A DNA stretch of 64,000 nucleotides from IMCC45349 sp047219225 (GCF_047219225.1 NZ_CP178208.1:1364001-1428000), one strand, 5' to 3'. Counted from the first letter of the stretch, positions 1 to 7,145 are shown. A program made the numbers and translations. The notes: generated from the sequence alone by a model not told the origin.

Positions 1-1011
1 ATGTTGATACGTGTATAAGTATTCGGATTCTCCAGAAGATAAGTCTGAAATCTGTAAAATAGAATTGAAAGCATCAAGGTTTGATACAAAGTAACCATAC
101 TCATCTACTAAAGGTTCTTTAGAAAGCATAACGATTAGGTTTTTATCCTGAATCATTTCATTGCGTTCAATATCTACATTTAACACACCTAGATGTGGTT
201 GTTGGTCAAAACGCCAAGGGTCTCCAGATTCGAATGAAAGATTATAAACATCGTTTGTTTCAGACTGCGCTAAGAAAGACGCTGATTTTGCTTCGGTATC
301 TCCAGGATTTACATATAAATAGTCTTCCATAAAGCCTTCCGAGAAATCCCAAGCAGGAACATTTTGAGGAAATCCAACTTCTTGAGCTGCAGTTTGAGCT
401 AGCTCTATGTCGTTTCTTTTTCCTTTAAAAGTCATATGCCTTGATGCTGGAGCTTGTAAACCCAATCTACTTGTATATGCATTAAAGTAAAGACTATCTT
501 GTTTGAATCTAAGCTCCATAAACATTGTATTTGCGCCTCCTTTAGCATCCACAAAACGGAAATACTTTCCATTTTCATTCTCCTCTATCTCATCCATTAC
601 AAAGTAGCTTATACGATAAATGCCGCTTAACACACCACCATTTCTTGCCATTATTGTGCGTTTACCTTTAAAGTCGGTAACAAAAAATGTTGTAAGCAGG
701 TTTCCCATAGAACCACCATCAAAAATACCATGAACAGAAGAAGGGGAATTGGCCCTATAATCGAAAGTAAACCACTCATAATCATCGGCAATTACTCTAT
801 TTGTTCCAACCCATTGTCCTTCCATTTTTTCTAAAAAGTCAAAACCATCAGTATTTATGTCTATTGGATTTACTTCGGTTGATAATGGAGGATTTGGATT
901 TGTAGTTCCTCCAGAGGGTCCAGCAATATTTCTAATATCGTCTGTAGAGCAACTTTGTAACGCGAAAAGCGTCATCAAAATGCTAAAAAAGTAGGTGATG
1001 TTCTTTCTCAT
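1..1011 (-). CDS. Secreted lipoprotein of unknown function (3' end outside the window)
   Basis: The open frame runs on the minus strand from an ATG at 1011 off the left edge, so 337 codons are visible and the C-terminus is missing. The N-terminus MRKNITYFFS is followed by a hydrophobic stretch and a lipobox LQSC, with the lipidated Cys at about residue 21, which predicts an outer-membrane or periplasmic lipoprotein. A Gly/Pro/Asn-rich linker follows, then a soluble region with motifs such as MEGQWVGTNR and FRFVDAKGGAN, suggestive of a lipocalin-like or beta-rich fold. I do not recognise a characterised family. It starts 11 bp after the stop of the small lipoprotein gene at 1023-1406, so the two are probably co-transcribed from the Fnr-box promoter upstream of 1406. 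Confidence 0.8.
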   Translation of the reverse strand, partial: MRKNITYFFSILMTLFALQSCSTDDIRNIAGPSGGTTNPNPPLSTEVNPIDINTDGFDFLEKMEGQWVGTNRVIADDYEWFTFDYRANSPSSVHGIFDGGSMGNLLTTFFVTDFKGKRTIMARNGGVLSGIYRISYFVMDEIEENENGKYFRFVDAKGGANTMFMELRFKQDSLYFNAYTSRLGLQAPASRHMTFKGKRNDIELAQTAAQEVGFPQNVPAWDFSEGFMEDYLYVNPGDTEAKSASFLAQSETNDVYNLSFESGDPWRFDQQPHLGVLNVDIERNEMIQDKNLIVMLSKEPLVDEYGYFVSNLDAFNSILQISDLSSGESEYLYTYQH

Positions 1012-1022
1012 ATCTTTAATTG

Positions 1023-1406
1023 TTAATTTATTCGTATCCATAATTCTTTAAGAGGTTTGTTCATTAAATGTGTAATCACTTCTAAGGTGTCTTTGTGTTT
1101 TGGTTTAATTTCGGTTATATATTCATTAGATGTCGTTGCTCCTGAAACTGCATCAACAAAAACATTTTCCTTTTGTAATAGATTGTTTAAAATGTAGCGA
1201 GGATTTACTGCATCTTCTTTAATTACTGTAGTATCATCATTGTAATACTTTATTTTAGCTTTTACCTTATTTTCAACTTCTAAAATTTCATACTTGGCTT
1301 TATAAAATTTACTATCAACACGCCATGTGCCATACAACTGTTCTGCATCATCATTACTGCAAGAAAACAACATCGATAATATGATTAAAACACTGCTCTT
1401 TTTCAT
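1023..1406 (-). CDS. Small lipoprotein, DUF2147-like
   Basis: This 127-residue protein has a short signal ending in the lipobox LFSC (Cys at about residue 16), so it should be a lipoprotein. After the leader it reads GTWRVDSKFYKAKYEILE, then IKYYNDDT and a C-terminal KELWIRIN. The same blocks appear in the protein at 3361-3756 (GVWDVKTDAYQATYEIVE, VHYYNDGT, KEIWKRN), so the two are paralogues. The pattern resembles the small secreted DUF2147-type proteins, whose function is unknown. It is the first gene of a minus-strand unit and lies 47 bp downstream of a Fnr-type palindrome with a TACATTTG -7 element. Confidence 0.75.
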   Translation of the reverse strand: MKKSSVLIILSMLFSCSNDDAEQLYGTWRVDSKFYKAKYEILEVENKVKAKIKYYNDDTTVIKEDAVNPRYILNNLLQKENVFVDAVSGATTSNEYITEIKPKHKDTLEVITHLMNKPLKELWIRIN

Positions 1407-1423
1407 AGTTAAAATCTTTAGAG

Positions 1424-1467
1424 CAAATGTATATTGGTAGTTTAGGAGTATTTTTGACCTATGTCAA
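1424..1467 (-). promoter_or_regulatory. Fnr-type box 1 with -7 element (promoter of 1406..1)
   Basis: The palindrome TTGACctatGTCAA is at 1454-1467. Read on the minus strand, the -7 element TACATTTG is at 1431-1424. The palindrome centre lies 36.5 bp from the last G of the -7 element, the same as in the four other boxes of this cluster. That places the box near -41.5, typical of class II activation by Crp/Fnr proteins. Confidence 0.75.
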
Positions 1468-1496
1468 AATCAACATAGATTCTCAATTTTTAATTT

Positions 1497-1540
1497 TTGA
1501 TATACATCAAATGGTCAATACAAGAAGTATTTTATTTTTG
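1497..1540 (+). promoter_or_regulatory. Fnr-type box 2 with -7 element (promoter of 1558)
   Basis: The palindrome TTGATatacATCAA at 1497-1510 is a perfect match to the classical Fnr consensus. The -7 element TATTTTTG is at 1533-1540. The centre-to-G distance is 36.5 bp. Together with box 1 it forms a divergent regulatory region between 1406 and 1558. Confidence 0.8.
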
Positions 1541-1557
1541 CTGAAAAATTAAAGTCT

Positions 1558-1851
1558 ATGAAAAAATTAATGGATCGTTGGAACCTTAAACACCCTTTAC
1601 AATTAGTAGTTATTTTATTAGTGTTTTCAATTACAGGATCTACATCTATAGCTGTAGGAAGACCTTTATTAAAAGCAATAGGAATTACTTTAGACAATCT
1701 TAACGGATTTATATATTACCCACTTTTTATTATACTAAGCTTTATTTTATACCAAATTTTTCTTGTAACTTTTGGATGGATTTTTGGGCAACATGCATTT
1801 TTCTGGGCTATGGAAAAGAAAATGCTTAAACGCTTTGGAATTAGACTATAA
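1558..1851 (+). CDS. Small membrane protein (DUF6787-like)
   Basis: This 97-residue protein has a basic amphipathic start (MKKLMDRWNLKHP) and two or three hydrophobic segments, at about residues 15-35, 48-72 and 73-85. It ends in a charged tail, EKKMLKRFGIRL. The arrangement, including SITGSTSIAVGRPLL after the first membrane segment, resembles the short DUF6787 proteins of Bacteroidota, whose function is unknown; I assign that name from memory of the pattern. Residues with a known catalytic role are not visible. It is the first gene of a two-gene unit (the next starts 19 bp downstream) driven by Fnr-type box 2, so it probably belongs to the same response as its neighbours. Confidence 0.75.
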   Translation: MKKLMDRWNLKHPLQLVVILLVFSITGSTSIAVGRPLLKAIGITLDNLNGFIYYPLFIILSFILYQIFLVTFGWIFGQHAFFWAMEKKMLKRFGIRL

Positions 1852-1870
1852 TTAGCTGACAATATTAAAT

Positions 1871-2137
1871 ATGACGCTTTCAAACATTAAATGGCGTACT
1901 ATAATAGCGCTTATACTTATGTATATTGCTATGTTTATGAATTGGGAATGGGCTTGGGGAGTCTTATTCCTGTTTTGGGTTATTCCTGATATTTTCTCAG
2001 GCATAACTTATTTTATTGAACCTATTGATAAAAAGCAAAACCCAATATTATATTGGGTTATTATAGCCAGTTGGATACTTATGGCTATCTACTCTTTTTC
2101 TGTATTATTTATTGATTATGAGCAGTTCTATTATTAA
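1871..2137 (+). CDS. Small membrane protein, paralogue of 3062-3304
   Basis: This 88-residue protein has three hydrophobic segments, at about residues 9-24, 29-46 and 60-82. The block FIEPIDKKQNPILYWVII lies before the last segment and is matched by FVEAVKKKETPKLFWSMV in the gene at 3062-3304 and, more weakly, by the gene at 5443-5628. These look like three diverged copies of one small membrane family within 4 kb. No cysteine or histidine metal site is evident. The gene follows 1558-1851 closely and should share its promoter. The function is unknown. Confidence 0.7.
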   Translation: MTLSNIKWRTIIALILMYIAMFMNWEWAWGVLFLFWVIPDIFSGITYFIEPIDKKQNPILYWVIIASWILMAIYSFSVLFIDYEQFYY

Positions 2138-2152
2138 TTCTGCTCTACTATT

Positions 2153-2196
2153 TTGATTTAAGTCAAATGCAAACAGTGTTTTGTGTCATTTCTTTG
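2153..2196 (+). promoter_or_regulatory. Fnr-type box 3 with -7-like element (promoter of 2216)
   Basis: The palindrome TTGATttaaGTCAA is at 2153-2166. The downstream TTTCTTTG at 2189-2196 has the TTTG half of the -7 element but a TT in place of TA. The centre-to-G distance is again 36.5 bp. The weak -7 element is what one would expect of an activator-dependent promoter. Confidence 0.7.
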
Positions 2197-2215
2197 CGAC
2201 ATAATTGTAAAGAAC

Positions 2216-3061
2216 ATGTCGCACTATTCCTTACTCTCTATTTTTAAACGCTTTAAATGGAAAATTTCCATTACATTTTCTATGCTGATTATAGAAAACA
2301 TTTTTAAGGTTTTACAACCTTTAGTTTTAGGAATTGTTATTAACGACCTCATAAATAAAAATAATAATGGTTTATGGTTATTTTGTATGTTATATGCTGC
2401 TGGGTTTTGTATTGGTGTTGTAAGACGTTATTACGATACTAGAGCTTACACTTCAATTTATACATCTGTAGCTTCTGAAATTGCAAACATTCAAAATCAA
2501 AATAAAGTTTCTGTGTCTACTATTGCTGCACGAAGTTCACTCATAAAAGAACTGGTAGATTTTTTTGAATATGATATCACTCAAGCATTCACCTCGCTAA
2601 TAAGTGTTGTTGGGGCCTTAATTATGCTTGCATTGTTTGATTGGTGGATTTTTGCAGCTTGCCTACTAACCGTTTTACTCATACTTATTATTTACAAATT
2701 AAGTAATAATAAGATTTACGGTTATAATATTGGGCTTAATGACGAATTAGAACACCGTATAACCGTCCTAGAAAAACGCGAACATATTGGTATTGTTAGG
2801 CATTTTAAAAACATTTCTAAATGGATGGTAAAGCTATCTGATTTAGAAACATTAAACTTTGGAATTATTGAGGTTATTTTATTTGTGCTTGCTATTTTCA
2901 CTTTATACCTATCTGCAAGTGCAGTTAATGCAACTGCAGGAAGCATTTTTTCTATCGTTACTTATATTTTGGAGTTTTCAAATGGTATCTTTATGTTACC
3001 TATAGTGTTTCAGCAAGTAATTAGGCTTCAAGAAATAAGCACACGACTAAAGTCTATATAA
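2216..3061 (+). CDS. ABC transporter six-transmembrane domain protein lacking an ATPase domain
   Basis: The start was placed at the ATG at 2216 (MSHYSLLSIFKRFKWK) because it sits 49 bp after Fnr box 3 and begins like a typical ABC exporter membrane domain. The upstream in-frame extension would overlap the promoter. The 281-residue protein has about six membrane segments spread over residues 15-265, matching the type 1 exporter transmembrane domain, and ends at the point where a linker to a nucleotide-binding domain would begin. No Walker A, signature or Walker B motif is present, and no ATPase gene follows. The next gene starts immediately after the stop. It could be a half-transporter served by an ATPase encoded elsewhere, or a membrane domain reused without ATP hydrolysis. 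Confidence 0.7.
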   Translation: MSHYSLLSIFKRFKWKISITFSMLIIENIFKVLQPLVLGIVINDLINKNNNGLWLFCMLYAAGFCIGVVRRYYDTRAYTSIYTSVASEIANIQNQNKVSVSTIAARSSLIKELVDFFEYDITQAFTSLISVVGALIMLALFDWWIFAACLLTVLLILIIYKLSNNKIYGYNIGLNDELEHRITVLEKREHIGIVRHFKNISKWMVKLSDLETLNFGIIEVILFVLAIFTLYLSASAVNATAGSIFSIVTYILEFSNGIFMLPIVFQQVIRLQEISTRLKSI

Positions 3062-3304
3062 ATGAAAAAATGGAAAACTTTTTTAGCCTTAACCTTATTA
3101 ATTCTAGCTATTTATTTTGACTGGAGTTGTTTTTGGGCAATCTTTATTCTCATAGGATTAGTACACGTTATTAAAAGTGGAGAAATCCATTTTGTAGAAG
3201 CTGTTAAGAAAAAAGAAACACCAAAACTCTTTTGGAGCATGGTGGTTATCTGGAGTTTTTTGGCACTCTATTCAATATTGAATTATCTTGATATTTTGAC
3301 TTAG
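3062..3304 (+). CDS. Small membrane protein, paralogue of 1871-2137
   Basis: This 80-residue protein has hydrophobic segments at about residues 5-20, 22-37 and 55-77. Its central block FVEAVKKKETPKLFW aligns with FIEPIDKKQNPILYW in the 1871-2137 product. The ATG follows the stop of the ABC membrane-domain gene with no gap, indicating translational coupling and a possible physical partnership with that protein. The stop codon lies inside Fnr-type box 4, which controls the next unit. The function is unknown. Confidence 0.7.
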   Translation: MKKWKTFLALTLLILAIYFDWSCFWAIFILIGLVHVIKSGEIHFVEAVKKKETPKLFWSMVVIWSFLALYSILNYLDILT

Positions 3305-3339
3305 GTCAAAGTATACCTTAAACATTCTTAAGACATTTG
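3296..3339 (+). promoter_or_regulatory. Fnr-type box 4 with -7-like element (promoter of 3361)
   Basis: The palindrome TTGACttagGTCAA at 3296-3309 overlaps the stop codon of the preceding gene. The -7-like GACATTTG is at 3332-3339. The centre-to-G distance is 36.5 bp, and the ATG at 3361 follows 51 bp after the box. Confidence 0.75.
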
Positions 3340-3360
3340 TATCATCAAACTACGATAATT

Positions 3361-3756
3361 ATGAAAAACATATATCAATTTATTTTACTGCTAACTATTA
3401 CTTTCTCTTTCAGTGCTTGTGCACAAAAAGATAACATTGTTGGAGTTTGGGATGTGAAGACAGATGCATATCAAGCTACTTACGAAATTGTAGAACATAG
3501 AGATAAATTTTACGGAAAAGTACATTATTACAATGACGGAACTTCCGAATACAAAGGCAACGATAAAGAAGAAGATTATTTCTTATCTGATGTTGAATTT
3601 AAAGATGGAAAATACATTAATGGTAAAATGTACTTACCTGATGGTTCGTATTACAATGTCATTTTTACTCTAAAAAACAACGATACATTAGAAGCCTTAA
3701 TGACAGTTGATAGCTCGCCATATAAGGAAATTTGGAAACGTAACACTTCATTTTAA
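3361..3756 (+). CDS. Small lipoprotein, DUF2147-like (paralogue of 1023-1406)
   Basis: The start is taken at the ATG at 3361 (MKNIYQF), which begins a proper signal peptide and lies downstream of box 4. The upstream in-frame start at 3337 would fall inside the -7 element. The 131-residue product has the lipobox FSAC with Cys at about residue 20. The mature part contains GVWDVKTD, VHYYNDGT, LPDGSYYN and a C-terminal KEIWKRN, which align with the 1023-1406 protein. The family resembles secreted DUF2147-type proteins with no known activity. It heads a likely four-gene unit with the desaturase-like, VOC and small membrane genes that follow at 5-6 bp spacing. Confidence 0.75.
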   Translation: MKNIYQFILLLTITFSFSACAQKDNIVGVWDVKTDAYQATYEIVEHRDKFYGKVHYYNDGTSEYKGNDKEEDYFLSDVEFKDGKYINGKMYLPDGSYYNVIFTLKNNDTLEALMTVDSSPYKEIWKRNTSF

Positions 3757-3761
3757 TTATT

Positions 3762-4715
3762 ATGAGTAACACAAAATTATTTACATACAGCTTACTTATT
3801 GTTGCATTAATTGCTGGTAGTGTTCATGCAACAACTCATTTTCTTGATCTTAAAGTTTACTTTTCAGAAACGGTTGATTATTGGTTTTATATTTTCAACG
3901 ATTTGAGTTTAGTTTACATTATTATTCCATTCTTTTTTATCGAAATCATTAGATATGCAATTGTAAAGCGATTAGGAAAAGACATTATTTTAGACTCTAT
4001 TGCTAATGTCATTACTTTTGGCGCCTTTATCGTTATCGAATATATTTTAGGTTTATTAGCCATTACCAAACTCTATTTTTGGGTACACCACAATATGAGT
4101 TTAGAGCATTTACCTCTAAATATCGCTACTATTTTTGGAGCCATTTTATTAGCAGACTTTGCTTATTATTGGGATCACAGAATGATGCATCGCATAGGTA
4201 TTGGTTGGGCAACACATACGGTTCATCACAGTTCGGAGCATTTTAATATGTCTGTAGCCTATCGTTTTGGTCCATTAGATGCTGTATTTCCAATACTATT
4301 TTCATTGCCAATAGTAATGCTAGGTTTTGATCCTTTATTGGTTTTAGCAGCCGAAATCTGTGTGCAAGTATTCCAAACATTGTTACATACCGAAATCATT
4401 GGTAAGCTACCAAAACCTATAGAATACATCTTTAATACACCATCACATCATCGTGTACATCATGGTTCTAATAGACAGTATTGGGATAAAAACTATGCTG
4501 GAATCCTTATTATTTGGGATCGTATGCTTGGTACGTTTGAACCCGAAATAGAAACCGTTCGTTATGGCATTTCAGAACCTTTAAATAGTGTGAATCCTAT
4601 AAAAGTATTTTTCCATGGATTAACAAGGTTCTACAAACGATTTAAAGACATAAAAGGTTTTAAAAACAAGCTATTGTTATTCATTAAACCACCAGATTGG
4701 TCACCTTCAAAATAA
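3762..4715 (+). CDS. Sterol desaturase / fatty acid hydroxylase superfamily membrane protein
   Basis: This 317-residue integral membrane protein has the histidine clusters of the sterol desaturase superfamily: HRMMH at about 139-143, HTVHH at 152-156, LLHTE at 207-211 and HHRVHH at 229-234. These ligate a di-iron centre that uses O2 to hydroxylate or desaturate lipid-like substrates. Membrane segments are visible at about residues 8-25, 45-65, 80-105, 120-137 and 175-205. The substrate cannot be told from sequence; members act on sterols, fatty acyl chains, carotenoids or alkylglycerols. The gene starts 5 bp after the lipoprotein gene and is in the unit controlled by box 4, so an O2-using membrane enzyme appears to be under Fnr-type control. 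Confidence 0.85.
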   Translation: MSNTKLFTYSLLIVALIAGSVHATTHFLDLKVYFSETVDYWFYIFNDLSLVYIIIPFFFIEIIRYAIVKRLGKDIILDSIANVITFGAFIVIEYILGLLAITKLYFWVHHNMSLEHLPLNIATIFGAILLADFAYYWDHRMMHRIGIGWATHTVHHSSEHFNMSVAYRFGPLDAVFPILFSLPIVMLGFDPLLVLAAEICVQVFQTLLHTEIIGKLPKPIEYIFNTPSHHRVHHGSNRQYWDKNYAGILIIWDRMLGTFEPEIETVRYGISEPLNSVNPIKVFFHGLTRFYKRFKDIKGFKNKLLLFIKPPDWSPSK

Positions 4716-4721
4716 ATAATT

Positions 4722-5438
4722 ATGAAAGAGAATACATTTGTTTGGGCAGATTTATCTAGCTACAACCCACAAAATACAAAGTCATTTTACGAAGCTGTTT
4801 TTGGCTGGAAATACAGCGAATATCAAGGTTATTTTACTGCATACAAAGGTTATAAAGAAGTGGTTGGGTTGTATGAAACACCACAGAAGTTTAAAGACAT
4901 GAACATGCCTTCGTTTTGGATGTCTTACATTCAAGTAGATAGTGTTGTAGAAACCGTTGAAAAAGCGCGAAACCTAGGTGCAATCATTGAGCTTGTAGAT
5001 ACAAATAATCCTATTGGTGGTATTGCTTTAATTAGAGATACGCTAGGTGCTGGATTTACCGTTTACGAAGGCAATTGGCTTAATAGCAGAACTCAAAATA
5101 AAGTTGATACACTTATCTTTAATGAACTTCATATCTCCGATTTTGATAAGGTACTTCCATTTTATAAGAGTTTATTCAACTGGAGCTTCAAAAAGGCAAA
5201 TAGTTATACTTACGATGTGTATTGCAACATCTCTTCCAAAAAAATAGCAGCTATTAAAGAACTGGATTATTACACTAAAGGAAAGTATGAATATTGGACT
5301 TGTATTTTTGGCGTCAAAGACCTTTCTAAAACTTTAAAACGCATTACAGATAATAATGGTATTGTTATTTCTACCGAAGATGGCAAAGCTATGTGTTCTG
5401 ATGGTTCTGAAGCATTCTTTTACATACAACAATTATAA
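4722..5438 (+). CDS. VOC-family protein (two glyoxalase-like domains)
   Basis: This 238-residue soluble protein consists of two tandem VOC (glyoxalase/bleomycin resistance) repeats. The first spans about residues 1-118 (FVWADLSSYNPQNTKSFYEAVFGWKY is its beta-alpha-beta start) and the second about 128-238 (FNELHISDFDKVLPFYKSLFNW). The pattern SFYEAVFGW / PFYKSLFNW is diagnostic of the fold. The family includes dioxygenases, isomerases and antibiotic-binding proteins, so no reaction can be assigned. The gene is 6 bp downstream of the sterol-desaturase-like gene and probably co-transcribed. Confidence 0.8.
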   Translation: MKENTFVWADLSSYNPQNTKSFYEAVFGWKYSEYQGYFTAYKGYKEVVGLYETPQKFKDMNMPSFWMSYIQVDSVVETVEKARNLGAIIELVDTNNPIGGIALIRDTLGAGFTVYEGNWLNSRTQNKVDTLIFNELHISDFDKVLPFYKSLFNWSFKKANSYTYDVYCNISSKKIAAIKELDYYTKGKYEYWTCIFGVKDLSKTLKRITDNNGIVISTEDGKAMCSDGSEAFFYIQQL

Positions 5439-5442
5439 TATT

Positions 5443-5628
5443 ATGAATATCTGGTTTTACATAGGAATAGGATTGCTTCTCTGGGTATTATACGATTTGT
5501 ATTATGGTGTTACTTGGACACATCGTCCTATTTACAGACAGTACGAACCTAATGCGTATTGGCTAGTATCTATCGTTTGGATTATTGTAGCTCTTACCAC
5601 AACACTTGCTGGTTTAGGTATGCTGTAA
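5443..5628 (+). CDS. Very small membrane protein (61 aa)
   Basis: The start is at the ATG at 5443 (MNIWFYIGIG), 4 bp after the stop of the VOC gene; longer in-frame extensions would lie inside that gene. The product has two hydrophobic helices, at about residues 3-18 and 40-60, separated by VTWTHRPIYRQYEPNAYW. The segment before the second helix (P-x-x-YW followed by a Trp five to six residues on) resembles the blocks in the 1871 and 3062 products, so it may be a third, shorter member. The function is unknown. It is the last gene of the box 4 unit. Confidence 0.6.
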   Translation: MNIWFYIGIGLLLWVLYDLYYGVTWTHRPIYRQYEPNAYWLVSIVWIIVALTTTLAGLGML

Positions 5629-5690
5629 TAGCGTATTAACGACTTGATTTTATTAAATAAAACTGCTAATTTCGTTTAATAACAAGCCGA

Positions 5691-6269
5691 ATGAGTCTAG
5701 ATATAAGCAAAATATCATCATTTTTTGAAACCGAATATCCTTTGAATAAAGAAGGATTAAAAGAACTATTAGATTTATTCAGTACAAAACAACTCAAAAA
5801 AAACACCCAAATACTTGCGGCAAATACTGAAGAACAGCAATTACGCTTTTTAAATAAAGGGGTTGTTCGAGAATATTATGCATCTGCTGAAAAGGAAACA
5901 AACATCAATTTTTATACAAAACCACAATTCATTACTGATTTATCTTCGTTTATTAATGATTCGAAAACAAGAAAATACCAAGAAGCTTTAACCAATATTG
6001 AGTTGTTGGTTATTGATAAGTATTCGTTCAGAAAAATTTTAAAAAAGTATGAATGTGGAAAATCATTCATTGATTTATCTTTTCAAAAACTATTAAAACA
6101 AAAAGAATTATTCGAGTATAACAGAATCACTAAATCATCCGAAGAATTGTATAGTGAACTCCTTATTTACAAACCAAATTGGTTACAAACTATTCCTCAA
6201 TATCATATAGCTTCTTATCTAAATATTACTCCCGAAACCTTAAGTAGAATTCGCAAACGTATTTCTTGA
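5691..6269 (+). CDS. Crp/Fnr-family transcriptional regulator
   Basis: This 192-residue protein has an N-terminal cyclic-nucleotide-binding-like beta-roll (about residues 25-115), a dimerisation helix (about 120-150) and a C-terminal helix-turn-helix at about 166-190 (IPQYHIASYLNITPETLSR). The recognition helix carries E-T-L-S-R (E182, S185, R186), the same E..SR arrangement that E. coli Fnr uses to read TTGAT half-sites. It has no N-terminal cysteine cluster (a single Cys near residue 122), so it is not an iron-sulfur Fnr, and it lacks the Arg/Ser phosphate-binding cassette of cAMP-binding Crp. The effector is unknown. It lies inside a cluster with five Fnr-type boxes and is the obvious candidate regulator, though no full box precedes its own gene. 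Confidence 0.85.
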   Translation: MSLDISKISSFFETEYPLNKEGLKELLDLFSTKQLKKNTQILAANTEEQQLRFLNKGVVREYYASAEKETNINFYTKPQFITDLSSFINDSKTRKYQEALTNIELLVIDKYSFRKILKKYECGKSFIDLSFQKLLKQKELFEYNRITKSSEELYSELLIYKPNWLQTIPQYHIASYLNITPETLSRIRKRIS

Positions 6270-6309
6270 TTCTAATCAATGGAATTGGAAAGTTGACACT
6301 CTAATTTTG
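6266..6309 (+). promoter_or_regulatory. Fnr-type box 5 with -7 element (promoter of 6330)
   Basis: The palindrome TTGATtctaATCAA at 6266-6279 is a perfect Fnr consensus and overlaps the stop codon of the Crp/Fnr gene. The -7 element TAATTTTG is at 6302-6309. The centre-to-G distance is 36.5 bp, the same as in boxes 1-4. Confidence 0.8.
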
Positions 6310-6329
6310 TCTTTTAGAATAATAATATT

Positions 6330-7112
6330 ATGAAGATACAACACTTTAGAAATGCTACAATGACTATCGAGACTCAAAATGATGTCATATTAGTAGACCC
6401 AATGATAGGTAAGAGAGGGACAATGCCACCATTTACATTTTTTAGATTTAAACCAAAAAGAAATCCAATAGTTGAATTACCAGAAAATTGCAAACCTATA
6501 TTAGAAAGAGTAACTCTCTGTTTAATTACGCATTTACACCCAGATCATTTAGATAAAGATGCAGAAGCATTTTTAAAAGAAAAAAATATTCCTATAACTT
6601 GTAGTATCAAAGATGAGAAAGAATTAAAGAAAAGAGGATTAAATGTGGTACAAGCAGTTAATTATTGGAAACGAACTGAATTTTTAGGAGGAAAAATAGA
6701 AGGAATACCAGCTCAACATGGTTACGGATTTGTAGCAAAGCCTGCGGGAAATGTAATGGGATTTTATATTGAATTACCAAATGAACCATCAGTATATTTA
6801 AGTAGTGATACTGTATATACTAATGCATTAGATAAAGTGTTAACACAATATAAACCAGAAATTAGTGTTGTGGCAGCAGGTTCGGCACAGTTCGATATTT
6901 TTAAACCATTGTTAATGACTGTAGAAGATATTGTAAAGTTTATTAAAAACACACCATATAAAGCTATTGCAAATCATATGGAAGCGGTTAATCACTGTCC
7001 AACAACTCGTTCACAATTAAAATTTATTTTAGAAAAAGAAGGTTTATTAGAAAAAACTTCAATTCCAGAAGATGGACAAGTAATGGAGTTTAAACAAGAA
7101 GCTAACAGCTAA
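6330..7112 (+). CDS. MBL-fold metallo-hydrolase
   Basis: This 260-residue protein has the metallo-beta-lactamase signature HLHPDH at residues 68-73, the two-metal binding loop. Further candidate metal ligands are H in PAQHGYG, D in LSSDTVY and H in ANHMEAVNH. The overall order resembles the UlaG/UPF0173-like branch of MBL hydrolases. No signal peptide is present, so it should be cytoplasmic. The substrate is unknown. It is transcribed from its own promoter with Fnr box 5 and ends before a bidirectional terminator at 7146-7174. Confidence 0.85.
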   Translation: MKIQHFRNATMTIETQNDVILVDPMIGKRGTMPPFTFFRFKPKRNPIVELPENCKPILERVTLCLITHLHPDHLDKDAEAFLKEKNIPITCSIKDEKELKKRGLNVVQAVNYWKRTEFLGGKIEGIPAQHGYGFVAKPAGNVMGFYIELPNEPSVYLSSDTVYTNALDKVLTQYKPEISVVAAGSAQFDIFKPLLMTVEDIVKFIKNTPYKAIANHMEAVNHCPTTRSQLKFILEKEGLLEKTSIPEDGQVMEFKQEANS

Positions 7113-7145
7113 TACTATCTCAAAAAAATTATCGTCTATAAAACT

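Noticed and set aside
2183..2215. In-frame N-terminal extension of the ABC membrane-domain gene
   Set aside because: It would overlap the -7 element of box 3; the ATG at 2216 gives a normal start.
5644..5657. TTGATtttaTTAAA upstream of the Crp/Fnr gene as a sixth Fnr box
   Set aside because: Right half-site does not match and the nearest -7-like element (5667-5674) lies 23.5 bp from the centre instead of 36.5.
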